From JBQTHD01 sp052390275 (GTDB lineage: Bacteria; Actinomycetota; Acidimicrobiia; Acidimicrobiales; AC-14): DNA of 64,000 nt. Position numbers and translations under genes: made by a program. This document shows positions 1 to 13,414 of the stretch, piece after piece. Location of the stretch: positions 38,062 to 102,061 of the forward strand of contig JBQTHD010000004.1 in NCBI GenBank assembly GCA_052390275.1, read 5' to 3'. Below the pieces are notes generated by a model that saw only the letters and a list, made by a program, of their open reading frames with translations, searched no databases and had not been told where the DNA came from. Numbering within the stretch: position 1 is the first letter of the stretch; every line of letters begins with the position of its first letter.

Positions 1-416
1 CTGGCGTGGCCGACCTCGGCTCGCTCCTCACCGGACCCACCGCCATGACGTTCGTCGCCGGGGACGCCGTGGCCGTAGCCAAGGCCCTCAAGGACTTCGC
101 TCGGACCAACCCGAAACTGGTGGTGAAGGGCGGGCTGCTGGGAAATCGGGTGATGACGGCCGGCGACGCCACTGGTTTGGCAGACGTCGCTCCCCGGGAA
201 GTGCAGTTGGCCCGGCTGGCGGGAGCGCTGGCGGCACCGATGCGCCAGATGGCCGGCCTGCTCGCCGCGGTACCCACCAACTTTGCCTACGGCCTGTCTG
301 CCCTCATCGACAAGGGCGGAGCCCAGCCGGCGCAACCAGGCAGTTTCACAGCAAGCCATGTCGGCTCGGACAGTTCCGAGGTCACCGACAGCCACGAAGG
401 AGACAAGGAGTCCTGA
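1..416 (+). CDS. rplJ: 50S ribosomal protein L10, C-terminal part
   Basis: The reading frame is open from the first base, so the 5' end of the gene lies outside the window. The visible 137 or so codons carry L10 hallmarks: a GPTAM segment, a VKGG motif, and the REVQLARLAG stretch that precedes the helix binding L7/L12 dimers. L10 anchors the L12 stalk and represses its own operon in other bacteria. The last 35 or so residues are a polar, probably disordered tail rich in Ser, Gln and Glu. The stop overlaps the rplL start by one base (TGATG), implying translational coupling. Identification is firm; total length is unknown. Confidence 0.93.
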   Translation, partial: GVADLGSLLTGPTAMTFVAGDAVAVAKALKDFARTNPKLVVKGGLLGNRVMTAGDATGLADVAPREVQLARLAGALAAPMRQMAGLLAAVPTNFAYGLSALIDKGGAQPAQPGSFTASHVGSDSSEVTDSHEGDKES

Positions 417-793
417 TGGCCACCAAGGAAGAAATCCTCGACGGGATCGCCCAGATGACGGTTCTGGAGTTGTCCGAACTGCTCAAGGAGTTCGAGGAGC
501 GTTTCGGTGTCACTGCCGCGGCCCCGGTTGCGGCCGCAGCTGCGGCTCCCGCCGGCGACGCCGCCCCGGTGGAGGAGGAAAAGGATGAGTTCGACGTCGT
601 CCTCACCGCCGCCGGCGACAAGAAGATCCAGGTCATCAAGGAAGTTCGGGCCCTGACCAGCCTCGGCCTCAAGGAGGCCAAGGACCTGGTGGACGGCGCC
701 CCGAAGGCGGTCCTGGAGAAGGTGTCCAAAGCCGACGCCGAGAAGGCCAAAGCCGTTATCGAGGCAGCCGGAGGCTCGGTCGAGCTCAAGTAG
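416..793 (+). CDS. rplL: 50S ribosomal protein L7/L12
   Basis: This 125-residue acidic protein has the usual L12 plan: an N-terminal dimerisation helix (about 1-35), an Ala-rich flexible hinge (about 38-58) and a globular C-terminal domain with the EFDVVLTAAGDKKI strand-turn and the KEAKDLVDGAPK helix that contacts elongation factors. Several copies sit on L10 in the ribosomal stalk and recruit EF-Tu and EF-G GTPases. The start is fixed by the TGATG overlap with rplJ and an AAGGAG ribosome-binding site at 399-404. A hairpin follows 25 nt after the stop. Confidence 0.98.
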   Translation: MATKEEILDGIAQMTVLELSELLKEFEERFGVTAAAPVAAAAAAPAGDAAPVEEEKDEFDVVLTAAGDKKIQVIKEVRALTSLGLKEAKDLVDGAPKAVLEKVSKADAEKAKAVIEAAGGSVELK

Positions 794-817
794 CTCGATC
801 TCGCACGGAGAGCGCAG

Positions 818-840
818 GTCCCGCCTTCCTCCGGCGGGGC
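818..840 (+). terminator. Hairpin after rplL, probable attenuator or RNA-processing site
   Basis: An 8-bp stem (818-825 paired with 833-840, one T-G wobble) closes a 7-nt loop. No T-tract follows, so complete termination is unlikely. Partial attenuation between rplL and rpoB is known in enterobacteria; a similar role here is inferred. Confidence 0.45.
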
Positions 841-888
841 TCGGGCGGCCCCGCACAAGGCTCATCCAAGCCTGGGGCCACCTGACCC

Positions 889-917
889 TTGACCCGGATT
901 GGGGCCTGGCTTAGGCT
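889..917 (+). promoter_or_regulatory. Candidate sigma-70 type promoter for rpoBC
   Basis: TTGACC at 889-894 and TAGGCT at 912-917 are separated by 17 nt, close to the housekeeping consensus. Transcription would begin near 924, leaving an rpoB leader of about 290 nt. A perfect 10-bp palindrome (GGCTCGAGCC, 928-937) lies just after the predicted start and could be an operator. The rest of the 794-1216 gap shows no gene. Confidence 0.55.
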
Positions 918-1216
918 GCGGCCCGCTGGCTCGAGCCGGTTTATCCGCGCGCAGGCAATCGCCGGGGTTGTCGGCTAGTGTGCTTGGCGCCGTGCCCGAC
1001 AGCGTGTCCCTCTGCACTTTCAGCCCGCAATTGACGCGGCTCCTTGCCTGCGCCTGATCTGCTTGGGCACTGGTCGGCATCTTTGCCGCCCGAACTGTTC
1101 CAGATCGCCGGCCGCCCGGCCAGGCGTCCCGGCCAGCCAGCCACCCGTGGCATCTCCAACCCGCACCACCTGATCAACGCCACCCGCGAACCACGATCTC
1201 CGAAGGAGTGACGTCG

Positions 1217-4200
1217 GTGCCCTCCCGCCCTGTCATTCGCGAGCGCTTCTCTTTCTCCAACCTGCCCGAGGTCCTGCCCCTACCCGACCTCATCTCCGTA
1301 CAGCGCGATTCCTTCGCCTGGTTTCTGGACAACGGCATGGCCGAAACGTTCCGGGACATAAGCCCCATTGAGGACTTCACCGGTCAACTCCGCTTGGAGT
1401 TGGAGTTCGATGCCACCGATCCCGACCTCCGGCCTCCTCCGAAGTTCACCGTGGCGGAGTGCAAGGAGAAGGACATGACCTTCTCCGCCCCCATCTTCGT
1501 CCGAGCCCGCTTCATGAACGCCGGAACCGGCGAGATCAAAGAGCAGACGGTCTTCATGGGGGACTTCCCGATGATGACGGAGAAGGGCACCGTCATCATC
1601 AACGGGACCGAGCGGGTGGTGGTGAGCCAGTTGGTTCGTTCGCCGGGGGTCATCTTTCAACCGGGGCGCGACATCAAAACGATCGCCACCGCCACCATCC
1701 ATCCCTACCGGGGGGAGTGGATCGAGTTCGACATCGAGCAGAAGCCGGGCAAGGACGCCACCGCCGGTACCCGGGTGGCCCGCAAGCGTCGCCTGAGCCT
1801 GTTCACTCTTCTGCGGGCCCTTGGCTACGACGAGGAGGCGAGTCCCGGATTTCTGGAGAGCTTCGTCTCCCACTTCGACTTTCTCCAGGGCCAGTGGGAC
1901 AAGGAAAAGGACATCGCTCCCACTCGGGAGGAAGCCCTGGTGGAGATCTACAAACGGGCCCGGCCCGGGGAGCCGCCCTCGGTCGAGGCGGGGCGGGCCT
2001 ACTTCGAGAACGCGTTCTTCAATCCCAAGCGCTACGACCTCACCCGGGTGGGTCGCTACAAGCTCAACCGCAAACTCGGGCCCGAGATCGAGCGGATCGC
2101 CGGGATCTTTCCCAATGCCCAGATCGTTCCCCCGGGTCCGAAGCAGTTCGTTCTCAGCCCGTCGGAAATCCTGGCCGCCACCACCTACCTGCTTCACCTC
2201 GCCAACGGCGAGACCGGGTACCGCAGCGACGATCAGGATCATTTCGCCAACCGGCGGGTTCGCTCCGTTGGTGAACTGATCCAGAACCAGGTCCGGATCG
2301 GGTTGTCCCGGATGGAACGGGTCGTGCGGGAGCGCATGACCACCCAGGACGTGGAGGCCATCACGCCCCAGACCCTCATCAACATCCGCCCAGTGGTTGC
2401 GGCAATCAAGGAGTTCTTCGGCACCAGCCAGTTGAGCCAGTTCATGGGCCAGACGAACCCCCTCGACGGCCTGACCCACAAGCGCCGCCTGTCGGCCCTG
2501 GGGCCCGGAGGCCTTTCCCGGGAGCGGGCCGGCTTCGAGGTGCGGGACGTTCACACCAGCCATTACGGACGTATGTGTCCCATCGAGACGCCGGAAGGCC
2601 CCAACATCGGCCTCATCGGCTCGATGGCCACCTATGCCCGCGTCAACTCCTTCGGCTTCATCGAGACCCCCTACCGCAAGGTGACCGATGGCCGGATCAC
2701 CGATGAGGTGGTCTACCTCGCTGCTGACGAGGAGGAGGAACACGTCATCGCCCAGGCCAACACCCCCCTGGACGACCAGGGAAACTTCACCGAGGACCGC
2801 ATCCTGGTGCGCCGGGGCCCCAAGGGAGCGGGAATGCGGGTGGCCGCCGGCGCCACCTACGGCACCACCAGCGAGATCGACTTCGTTCCACCGGCCGAGG
2901 TGGACCTGATGGACGTTTCTCCTAAGCAGATCGTCTCGGTGGCCACCTCCATGATCCCCTTCCTGGAGCACGACGATGCCAACCGGGCCCTGATGGGGGC
3001 GAACATGCAGCGCCAGGCCGTCTCCCTCGTCCGCCCGGAGGCTCCCTTCATCGGCACCGGGATCGAAGGGAGGGCCGCCCGGGACGCCGGCGACGTCCTA
3101 ATGGCCGAAGGTGACGGCGTGGTCACTGAGGTGACAGGCAACCACATCTCGGTCTCCTATGACCCCGGTCAAGCGGATCGCAGCTTCACCGTCGATCGCA
3201 GCGCTCGGCCCAACCTGGCCAAGCGGGTGTATTCGCTGGCCAAGTTCAAGCGCTCCAACCAGGGAACCTGCATCAACCAGAAGCCACGGGTGGCGATCGG
3301 TCAGCGGGTCACCACCGGCGACGTCCTGGCTGACGGGCCCTCGACCCACCAGGGCGACCTGGCTCTGGGCAAGAACCTCCTGGTCGCATTCATGCCCTGG
3401 GAGGGTTACAACTTCGAGGACGCCATCATCCTCTCGGAGCGTTTGGTGCGCGACGACGTGCTCACCTCCATCCACATCGAGTCTCACGAGGTCGACGCCC
3501 GCGACACCAAACTGGGTGCCGAGGAGATCACCCGGGACATCCCCAACCTGTCCGACGACATCCTCAAAGACCTCGACGACCGGGGCATCATCCGGGTCGG
3601 GGCCGAGGTGGGCCCGGGCGACGTACTGGTGGGCAAGGTCACCCCCAAGGGCGAGACCGAACTGACGCCCGAGGAGCGCCTGCTGCGGGCCATCTTCGGC
3701 GAAAAGGCTCGGGAGGTCCGTGACACCAGCCTGAAAGTCCCTCACGGTGAGACGGGCAAGGTCATCGACGTCAAGGTCTTCTCCCGCAGCGAGCAGCATG
3801 AGTTGGCGCCGGGCGTGAACCAGTTGGTCCGGGTCTACGTGGCCCAGAAGCGCAAGATCTCCGAGGGCGACAAGCTGGCCGGGCGCCACGGCAACAAAGG
3901 CGTCATCTCCAAGATCCTCCCGGTGGAGGACATGCCACATCTGGCCGACGGCACCCCGGTTGACATCATCCTCAACCCCCTGGGCGTGCCCAGCCGGATG
4001 AACGTCGGTCAGGTTCTCGAGGCGCACCTCGGTTACGCCGCCCGTCACGGGTGGTCGGCCGACCAGAGCGGCGCGGCCGCTCCCACCAAGACCCGACCCA
4101 TCACCGAGCCGGCTGTCTGGGTGGCATCGCCGGTGTTCGACGGGGCCCGATGGGACGAAGAATCTGGGCGGCACCCCACCATTCGCCAGCTTCTGGAGAG

Positions 4201-4798
4201 GCTGAACCCGGACTCCGCCGATGGTTCCTCCCGACTCATCGGTACCGACGGCAAGGCCAGTCTCTTCAACGGGCGTACCGGTGAGCCCTACGACGAGTCG
4301 GTGACGGTCGGTTACGTCTACATCCTGAAACTGCTCCACCTGGTCGACGACAAGATCCATGCCCGGTCCACCGGGCCGTACTCCATGATCACCCAGCAGC
4401 CGCTCGGCGGTAAGGCGCAGTTCGGTGGCCAACGGTTCGGGGAGATGGAGGTCTGGGCACTGGAGGCCTACGGCGCCGCCTATGCGCTCCAGGAGCTACT
4501 GACCATCAAGTCCGACGATGTAGTCGGTCGGGTGAAGGTCTATGAGGCCATCGTCAAGGGGGAGAACATTCCCGAACCGGGGATTCCTGAAAGCTTCAAG
4601 GTGCTCATCAAGGAAATGCAGAGCCTGTGTCTCAATGTCGAGGTGCTGTCGACCACCGGCGAGCAGATCGAGATGCGAGAACTGGATGAGGACTTGTTCC
4701 GTGCCACCGAGGAACTCGGCATCGACATCAGTCGGCCCGAGCGGGGATCAGACGAAGAGGACGCCCGCCGGGCGGCCGAGCGAGAAGGGCGGTTCTAG
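1217..4798 (+). CDS. rpoB: RNA polymerase subunit beta
   Basis: This 1193-residue protein is the beta subunit of RNA polymerase, forming the active-site cleft with beta-prime and the binding pocket for rifampicin. GTG at 1217 is chosen because the AAGGAG Shine-Dalgarno at 1203-1208 lies 8 nt upstream; the alternative GTG at 1208 overlaps that site. The rifampicin cluster is clear around residues 402-432, and the active-site loop GDKLAGRHGNKG is near residue 885. Gly411 stands where E. coli has Asp516, and an Asp stands where E. coli has Ser522; both positions are rifampicin-resistance sites. Otherwise the protein is full length. The stop abuts the rpoC ATG directly. Confidence 0.98.
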   Translation: MPSRPVIRERFSFSNLPEVLPLPDLISVQRDSFAWFLDNGMAETFRDISPIEDFTGQLRLELEFDATDPDLRPPPKFTVAECKEKDMTFSAPIFVRARFMNAGTGEIKEQTVFMGDFPMMTEKGTVIINGTERVVVSQLVRSPGVIFQPGRDIKTIATATIHPYRGEWIEFDIEQKPGKDATAGTRVARKRRLSLFTLLRALGYDEEASPGFLESFVSHFDFLQGQWDKEKDIAPTREEALVEIYKRARPGEPPSVEAGRAYFENAFFNPKRYDLTRVGRYKLNRKLGPEIERIAGIFPNAQIVPPGPKQFVLSPSEILAATTYLLHLANGETGYRSDDQDHFANRRVRSVGELIQNQVRIGLSRMERVVRERMTTQDVEAITPQTLINIRPVVAAIKEFFGTSQLSQFMGQTNPLDGLTHKRRLSALGPGGLSRERAGFEVRDVHTSHYGRMCPIETPEGPNIGLIGSMATYARVNSFGFIETPYRKVTDGRITDEVVYLAADEEEEHVIAQANTPLDDQGNFTEDRILVRRGPKGAGMRVAAGATYGTTSEIDFVPPAEVDLMDVSPKQIVSVATSMIPFLEHDDANRALMGANMQRQAVSLVRPEAPFIGTGIEGRAARDAGDVLMAEGDGVVTEVTGNHISVSYDPGQADRSFTVDRSARPNLAKRVYSLAKFKRSNQGTCINQKPRVAIGQRVTTGDVLADGPSTHQGDLALGKNLLVAFMPWEGYNFEDAIILSERLVRDDVLTSIHIESHEVDARDTKLGAEEITRDIPNLSDDILKDLDDRGIIRVGAEVGPGDVLVGKVTPKGETELTPEERLLRAIFGEKAREVRDTSLKVPHGETGKVIDVKVFSRSEQHELAPGVNQLVRVYVAQKRKISEGDKLAGRHGNKGVISKILPVEDMPHLADGTPVDIILNPLGVPSRMNVGQVLEAHLGYAARHGWSADQSGAAAPTKTRPITEPAVWVASPVFDGARWDEESGRHPTIRQLLERLNPDSADGSSRLIGTDGKASLFNGRTGEPYDESVTVGYVYILKLLHLVDDKIHARSTGPYSMITQQPLGGKAQFGGQRFGEMEVWALEAYGAAYALQELLTIKSDDVVGRVKVYEAIVKGENIPEPGIPESFKVLIKEMQSLCLNVEVLSTTGEQIEMRELDEDLFRATEELGIDISRPERGSDEEDARRAAEREGRF

Positions 4799-9004
<4,206 letters not shown>

Positions 9005-9015
9005 TATCGCCACCT

Positions 9016-9384
9016 GTGCCCACCATTGCCCAGCTGGTCCGTAAGGGCCGCGCCACCAAGATCACCAAGACCAAGACACCCGCTCTGAGGGGGGCACCCC
9101 AGCGTCGTGGCGTCTGTACCCGCGTCTACACCCACACGCCCAAGAAGCCCAACTCAGCGCTTCGTAAGGTGGCCCGGGTCCGTCTGGCTCACGGTCAAGA
9201 AGTCACCGCTTATATCCCGGGAGTGGGCCACAACCTGCAGGAGCACTCCATCGTCTTGGTGAGAGGCGGCCGGGTGAAGGATCTGCCCGGAGTGCGTTAC
9301 AAGATCATCCGAGGTGTTCTCGACGCCTCGGGCGTGCGTGACCGTAAGCAGGGCCGCAGCCGATACGGCGCGAAGAAGGGTTGA
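9016..9384 (+). CDS. rpsL: 30S ribosomal protein S12
   Basis: This 122-residue protein sits at the decoding centre of the small subunit and affects accuracy. The family signature TPKKPNSALRKV is intact and both streptomycin-determining lysines (in KKPNS and GRVKDLPG) are present, so the protein itself predicts streptomycin sensitivity. GTG 9016 gives MPTIAQLVRKGR, the standard N-terminus; the frame is open further upstream inside rpoC but that extension is not family-like. It is followed after 4 nt by rpsG. No Shine-Dalgarno is evident. Confidence 0.97.
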   Translation: MPTIAQLVRKGRATKITKTKTPALRGAPQRRGVCTRVYTHTPKKPNSALRKVARVRLAHGQEVTAYIPGVGHNLQEHSIVLVRGGRVKDLPGVRYKIIRGVLDASGVRDRKQGRSRYGAKKG

Positions 9385-9388
9385 GCGA

Positions 9389-9859
9389 ATGCCCCGTAAA
9401 GGACCCCCGCCCCGGCGCGAACTCGTACCGGACCCCGTCTACCGAACGGTGCTGGTCACCCAGTTCGTGAACAAGATCCTTCTCCAGGGAAAGCGTTCCC
9501 TGGCTGAGCGCACTGTCTACGGCGCCATGGAGATCATCCGGGACAAGACCGGCTCCGAGCCCACCGCGACCCTGAAGCGGGCCATGGACAATGTCAAACC
9601 GGCCCTGGAGGTCAAGAGTCGCCGGGTTGGGGGGGCCACCTACCAGGTCCCCGTGGAGGTGCGGCCCCGTCGGGCAACCACCCTCGCCATCCGTTGGCTG
9701 GTCGGCTACGCCCGCCAGCGCAGGGAGCGGACCATGACCGAGCGCCTGGCGAACGAACTGATGGATGCGGCCAACGGTGTCGGAGCAGCGGTAAAGCGCC
9801 GGGAGGACATGCACAAGATGGCTGAGTCCAACCGCGCCTTCGCCCACTACCGGTGGTGA
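9389..9859 (+). CDS. rpsG: 30S ribosomal protein S7
   Basis: The 156-residue product has exactly the usual S7 length and begins MPRKGPPPRRELVPD. S7 nucleates assembly of the 30S head and lies at the tRNA exit site; it is the translational repressor of the str operon in E. coli. Conserved stretches include FVNKILLQGK, the GGATYQVPVEV loop, and AIRWLV. The ATG at 9389 is preferred over the upstream in-frame extension inside rpsL. A 242-bp gap separates it from fusA. Confidence 0.97.
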   Translation: MPRKGPPPRRELVPDPVYRTVLVTQFVNKILLQGKRSLAERTVYGAMEIIRDKTGSEPTATLKRAMDNVKPALEVKSRRVGGATYQVPVEVRPRRATTLAIRWLVGYARQRRERTMTERLANELMDAANGVGAAVKRREDMHKMAESNRAFAHYRW

Positions 9860-10012
9860 TCACCGAACTCGAGATTCTGCCCACGGCGGCCAACACCACC
9901 TAGGCCGTTCGCGACCTTCGGCCAACGACGTCCGCACCAGATCTGCGAATGGGTGCCTGCACACCCTGGTGAATGGCCACCGAGTGTCGGCGCTTTTAGC
10001 CGGACGTTGTGT

Positions 10013-10057
10013 ATCAACCGGACCGGGTGCATCAACCGGGCGGGGTGTATCAAGACG
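10013..10057 (+). repeat. 18-bp tandem repeat, about 2.5 units, between rpsG and fusA
   Basis: ATCAACCGG occurs at 10013 and 10031 and its truncated form ATCAAG at 10049, giving an 18-bp period with few mismatches. It lies 45 nt before the fusA start, in the 5' untranslated region or spacer. The remainder of 9860-10101 holds only a weak 5-bp GGCCG/CGGCC hairpin (9903-9923). Confidence 0.75.
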
Positions 10058-10101
10058 AACCACCATCCAGCTGACAACGCGGACGAGAGAGCGCAATTCA
10101 C

Positions 10102-12198
10102 ATGGCTGATGCCCCGGCAACCCGACAAGTGTCCCTGGCCAAGACCCGCAACATCGGGATCATGGCCCACATCGACGCAGGCAAGACCACCACCACCGAG
10201 CGGATCCTGTACTACACCGGTCGCACTTACAAGATCGGCGAGGTGCATGAAGGCGCGGCGGTCATGGACTGGATGGTCCAGGAGCAGGAGCGGGGCATCA
10301 CCATCACCTCGGCTGCCACCACCTGCCAGTGGCGCGACTGCTGGATCAACATCATCGACACCCCCGGTCACGTCGACTTCACCGTGGAGGTCGAGCGGTC
10401 GCTTCGGGTCCTCGACGGAGCGGTGGCCGTCTTCGACGCGGTGGCCGGGGTGGAGCCTCAGACCGAGACTGTCTGGCGGCAGGCCAACAAGTACGAGGTC
10501 CCCCGCATCTGCTTCATCAACAAGATGGACCGGATCGGGGCGGACTTCTTCCGGGCAGTGGCCCAGATCGGCGACCGCCTGGATGCCCACGTCGCTGTCA
10601 TCCACGTGCCCATCGGGGCCGAGTCCGGGTTTCTGGGAATGGTCGATCTGTTGTCGATGAAGGCCCTGGTTTGGAGCGACGGCATGGGGGAGGAGTGGAG
10701 CACCCAGGAGATCCCCGCCGAACTTGTCGAACTCGCCGAACACTGGCGCCACCAACTCGTCGATGTCCTGTCCAACCATGACGACACCATCATGGAGAAG
10801 TACCTGGCCGACGAGGAGATCACCGCCGAGGACCTCCGATCGGCCCTTCGCTCTGCCACCCTGGCCAGCCACGTGGTGCCGGTGTTGTGCGGGTCGGCCT
10901 TCAAGAACAAGGGGGTGCAGGCGTTGCTCGACGCGGTCGTCGACTATCTGCCCAGCCCGGTCGACCTCCCCCCGGTGACCGGCCGGGACGTCAAGGACAC
11001 CGTGGACCTGAGCCGCAAACCGGCCGACGACGAGCCCTTTGCCGCCCTGGCCTTCAAGATCATGGCCGACCCCCACGTCGGGCGCCTCACCTACTTCCGT
11101 GTCTATTCCGGTTCCCTGCGCAAAGGGGCGGCCGTGCTCAACTCCACCAAGGACCGTAAGGAGCGGATCGGTCGAATCCTGCAGATGCACGCCAACCACC
11201 GGGAGGACAAGGAGTCCGTATTTGCCGGCGACATCGTGGCTGCCGTGGGCCTCAAGCAGACGACCACCGGCGACACCCTGTGCGCGCTGGAGAACCCGAT
11301 CGTTCTGGAGTCGCTCGAGTTTCCCGAACCGGTTATCCACGTGGCCATCGAGCCCAAGACCAAGATCGACCAGGAGAAGCTCTCCGACGCCCTCCAACGT
11401 CTTTCCGACGAGGACCCCACGTTCCACAAGCACACCGACCTCGACACCGGCCAGACGATCATCGCCGGGATGGGCGAGCTTCACCTCGAGGTCCTGGTCG
11501 ACCGGATGTTGCGGGAGTTCCGGGTGGACGCCAACGTCGGCAAGCCCCAGGTGGCCTTTCGCGAGACCATCCGCAAGGCGGTGGACAAGGTCGAGGAGCG
11601 CTACATCCGCCAGTCCGGCGGCCGGGGCCAGTACGGCCACGTCGTCATCAACCTCGAGCCCACTCAGCCGGGAGAGGGGTACGAGTTCATCGACAAGATC
11701 GTCGGCGGGATCATTCCCAAGGAGTACATCCCCGCCATCGATGCAGGCATCCGGGAAGCTCTCAACGGCGGGGTCATGGCCGGTTACCCCATGGTGGACA
11801 TGAGGGTGACGCTTGTGCACGGCTCGTACCACGACGTGGACTCTTCCGAGATGGCCTTCAAGATCGCCGGTTCGCTCGCGGTCAAGAAGGCGGCCCGGCA
11901 GGCCTCGCCGGTACTGCTGGAGCCCATCATGGCGGTGGAGGTGGTCACTCCCGACGACTACATGGGCGATGTCATCGGCGACCTGTCGTCCCGGCGGGGT
12001 CGGATGGAGGGGATGACCCAGCGGGGCACGAGCCAGGTGATTCGGGCTCAGGTCCCCTTGGCGGAGATGTTCGGTTACGCTACCGACGTTCGGTCGCGCA
12101 CGCAGGGTCGCGCCACCTACACCATGCAGTTCCACTCCTACCAGGAAGTGCCTGAATCGGTCTCGCGCGAGATCGTGGCTCGGGTGCGAGGCGAGTAG
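10102..12198 (+). CDS. fusA: Elongation factor G
   Basis: This 698-residue GTPase drives ribosomal translocation and, with RRF, recycling. The G1 motif AHIDAGKTT, the G3 motif DTPGHVDF and the G4 motif NKMD are all present in the first 140 residues, followed by the standard domains II-V, including the conserved RGQYGHV segment of domain IV. Length and N-terminus are normal. It lies between rpsG and tuf, as in most bacteria. The upstream region has no strong Shine-Dalgarno. No family-atypical residue was noticed. Confidence 0.98.
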   Translation: MADAPATRQVSLAKTRNIGIMAHIDAGKTTTTERILYYTGRTYKIGEVHEGAAVMDWMVQEQERGITITSAATTCQWRDCWINIIDTPGHVDFTVEVERSLRVLDGAVAVFDAVAGVEPQTETVWRQANKYEVPRICFINKMDRIGADFFRAVAQIGDRLDAHVAVIHVPIGAESGFLGMVDLLSMKALVWSDGMGEEWSTQEIPAELVELAEHWRHQLVDVLSNHDDTIMEKYLADEEITAEDLRSALRSATLASHVVPVLCGSAFKNKGVQALLDAVVDYLPSPVDLPPVTGRDVKDTVDLSRKPADDEPFAALAFKIMADPHVGRLTYFRVYSGSLRKGAAVLNSTKDRKERIGRILQMHANHREDKESVFAGDIVAAVGLKQTTTGDTLCALENPIVLESLEFPEPVIHVAIEPKTKIDQEKLSDALQRLSDEDPTFHKHTDLDTGQTIIAGMGELHLEVLVDRMLREFRVDANVGKPQVAFRETIRKAVDKVEERYIRQSGGRGQYGHVVINLEPTQPGEGYEFIDKIVGGIIPKEYIPAIDAGIREALNGGVMAGYPMVDMRVTLVHGSYHDVDSSEMAFKIAGSLAVKKAARQASPVLLEPIMAVEVVTPDDYMGDVIGDLSSRRGRMEGMTQRGTSQVIRAQVPLAEMFGYATDVRSRTQGRATYTMQFHSYQEVPESVSREIVARVRGE

Positions 12199-12219
12199 AA
12201 AGAGCGACAGGGGTTCTCT

Positions 12220-13407
12220 ATGTCCAAGCAGAAGTTTGAGCGAACCAAGCCGCACCTCAACGTGGGGACCATGGGTCACATCGACCATGGCAAAACCACG
12301 CTCACCGCGGCTATTACCAAGGTCCTCCACGACAACAACCCCACTGTTGCCTTCACTCCTTTCGATCAGATCGATAAGGCGCCGGAAGAGAAGGCCCGGG
12401 GCATCACAATCTCCATTGCCCACGTGGAGTACGAAACCAACAACCGTCACTACGCCCACGTGGACATGCCCGGGCACGCCGACTACATCAAGAACATGAT
12501 CACCGGGGCCGCTCAGGTGGACGGTGCCGTGCTGGTGGTCTCAGCGGCCGATGGCCCCATGCCCCAGACCCGTGAGCACGTTCTGTTGGCCCGCCAGGTG
12601 GGGGTGCCCTACATCGTCGTCGCCCTCAACAAGGCTGACGCGGTGGACGACCCCGAACTCCTTGATCTGGTGGAACTCGAAGTTCGGGAACTGCTCTCCG
12701 CCTACGAGTTCCCCGGCGACGACACGCCGGTCGTGCGGGTCTCGGCCCTCAAGGCTCTCGAGGGCGACGCTCAGTGGGCCGAAAGCATCAACGAACTGAT
12801 GGCCGCCGTGGACTCCTATATCCCCGAGCCTGAGCGCGACATCGACAAGCCCTTCCTCATGCCCATCGAGGACGTGTTCACCATTACCGGCCGGGGAACC
12901 GTGGTCACCGGCAAGGTGGAGCAGGGGATCGTCAAGACTGGCGACCAGGTCCAGATCGTGGGCCTCGGGTCCACTCAGGTCACCACCTGCACCGGGGTCG
13001 AGATGTTCCGCAAGCTGCTCGACGAAGGCCGGGCCGGAGACAACATCGGGGCGCTGCTCCGGGGAACCAAGAAGGAGGAAGTGCAGCGGGGCCAGGTCCT
13101 CTGCAAGCCCAACTCCATCACCCCGCACACCCACTTCGAGGCGCAGGTCTACGTCCTGACCAAGGAGGAGGGTGGTCGTCACAGCCCCTTCTTCAACAAC
13201 TACCGGCCTCAGTTCTACTTCCGCACCACCGATGTGACCGGATCGATCACCCTGCCGGAAGGCACCGAAATGGTCATGCCCGGCGACAACATCGCAATGA
13301 CGGTGGAACTGATCTCCTCCATCGCCATGGATGAGGGTCTGCGTTTTGCCATCCGGGAAGGTGGCCGAACCGTGGGCGCCGGCCGCGTCACGAAGATTTT
13401 GAAGTAA
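12220..13407 (+). CDS. tuf: Elongation factor Tu
   Basis: This 395-residue GTPase delivers aminoacyl-tRNA to the ribosome. The G1 motif GHIDHGKTT, the effector stretch RGITI, the G3 motif DMPGHADY and the G4 motif NKAD are intact. The residue after Asp in G3 is Met, where many bacteria have Cys and mycobacteria have Ala; this position varies. Domains II and III follow in order and the protein ends GRVTKILK. It is the only tuf copy in the window and lies 21 nt after fusA; rpsJ starts 7 nt after its stop. Confidence 0.98.
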   Translation: MSKQKFERTKPHLNVGTMGHIDHGKTTLTAAITKVLHDNNPTVAFTPFDQIDKAPEEKARGITISIAHVEYETNNRHYAHVDMPGHADYIKNMITGAAQVDGAVLVVSAADGPMPQTREHVLLARQVGVPYIVVALNKADAVDDPELLDLVELEVRELLSAYEFPGDDTPVVRVSALKALEGDAQWAESINELMAAVDSYIPEPERDIDKPFLMPIEDVFTITGRGTVVTGKVEQGIVKTGDQVQIVGLGSTQVTTCTGVEMFRKLLDEGRAGDNIGALLRGTKKEEVQRGQVLCKPNSITPHTHFEAQVYVLTKEEGGRHSPFFNNYRPQFYFRTTDVTGSITLPEGTEMVMPGDNIAMTVELISSIAMDEGLRFAIREGGRTVGAGRVTKILK

Positions 13408-13414
13408 CGCCGCC

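Noticed and set aside
1280..2971. 563-residue minus-strand open frame opposite rpoB
   Set aside because: Antisense to rpoB without any domain or ribosome-binding site.
9847..12477. 876-residue minus-strand open frame opposite fusA and tuf
   Set aside because: It covers two certain genes and reads as a His/Gly/Asp-rich mirror of their codons.
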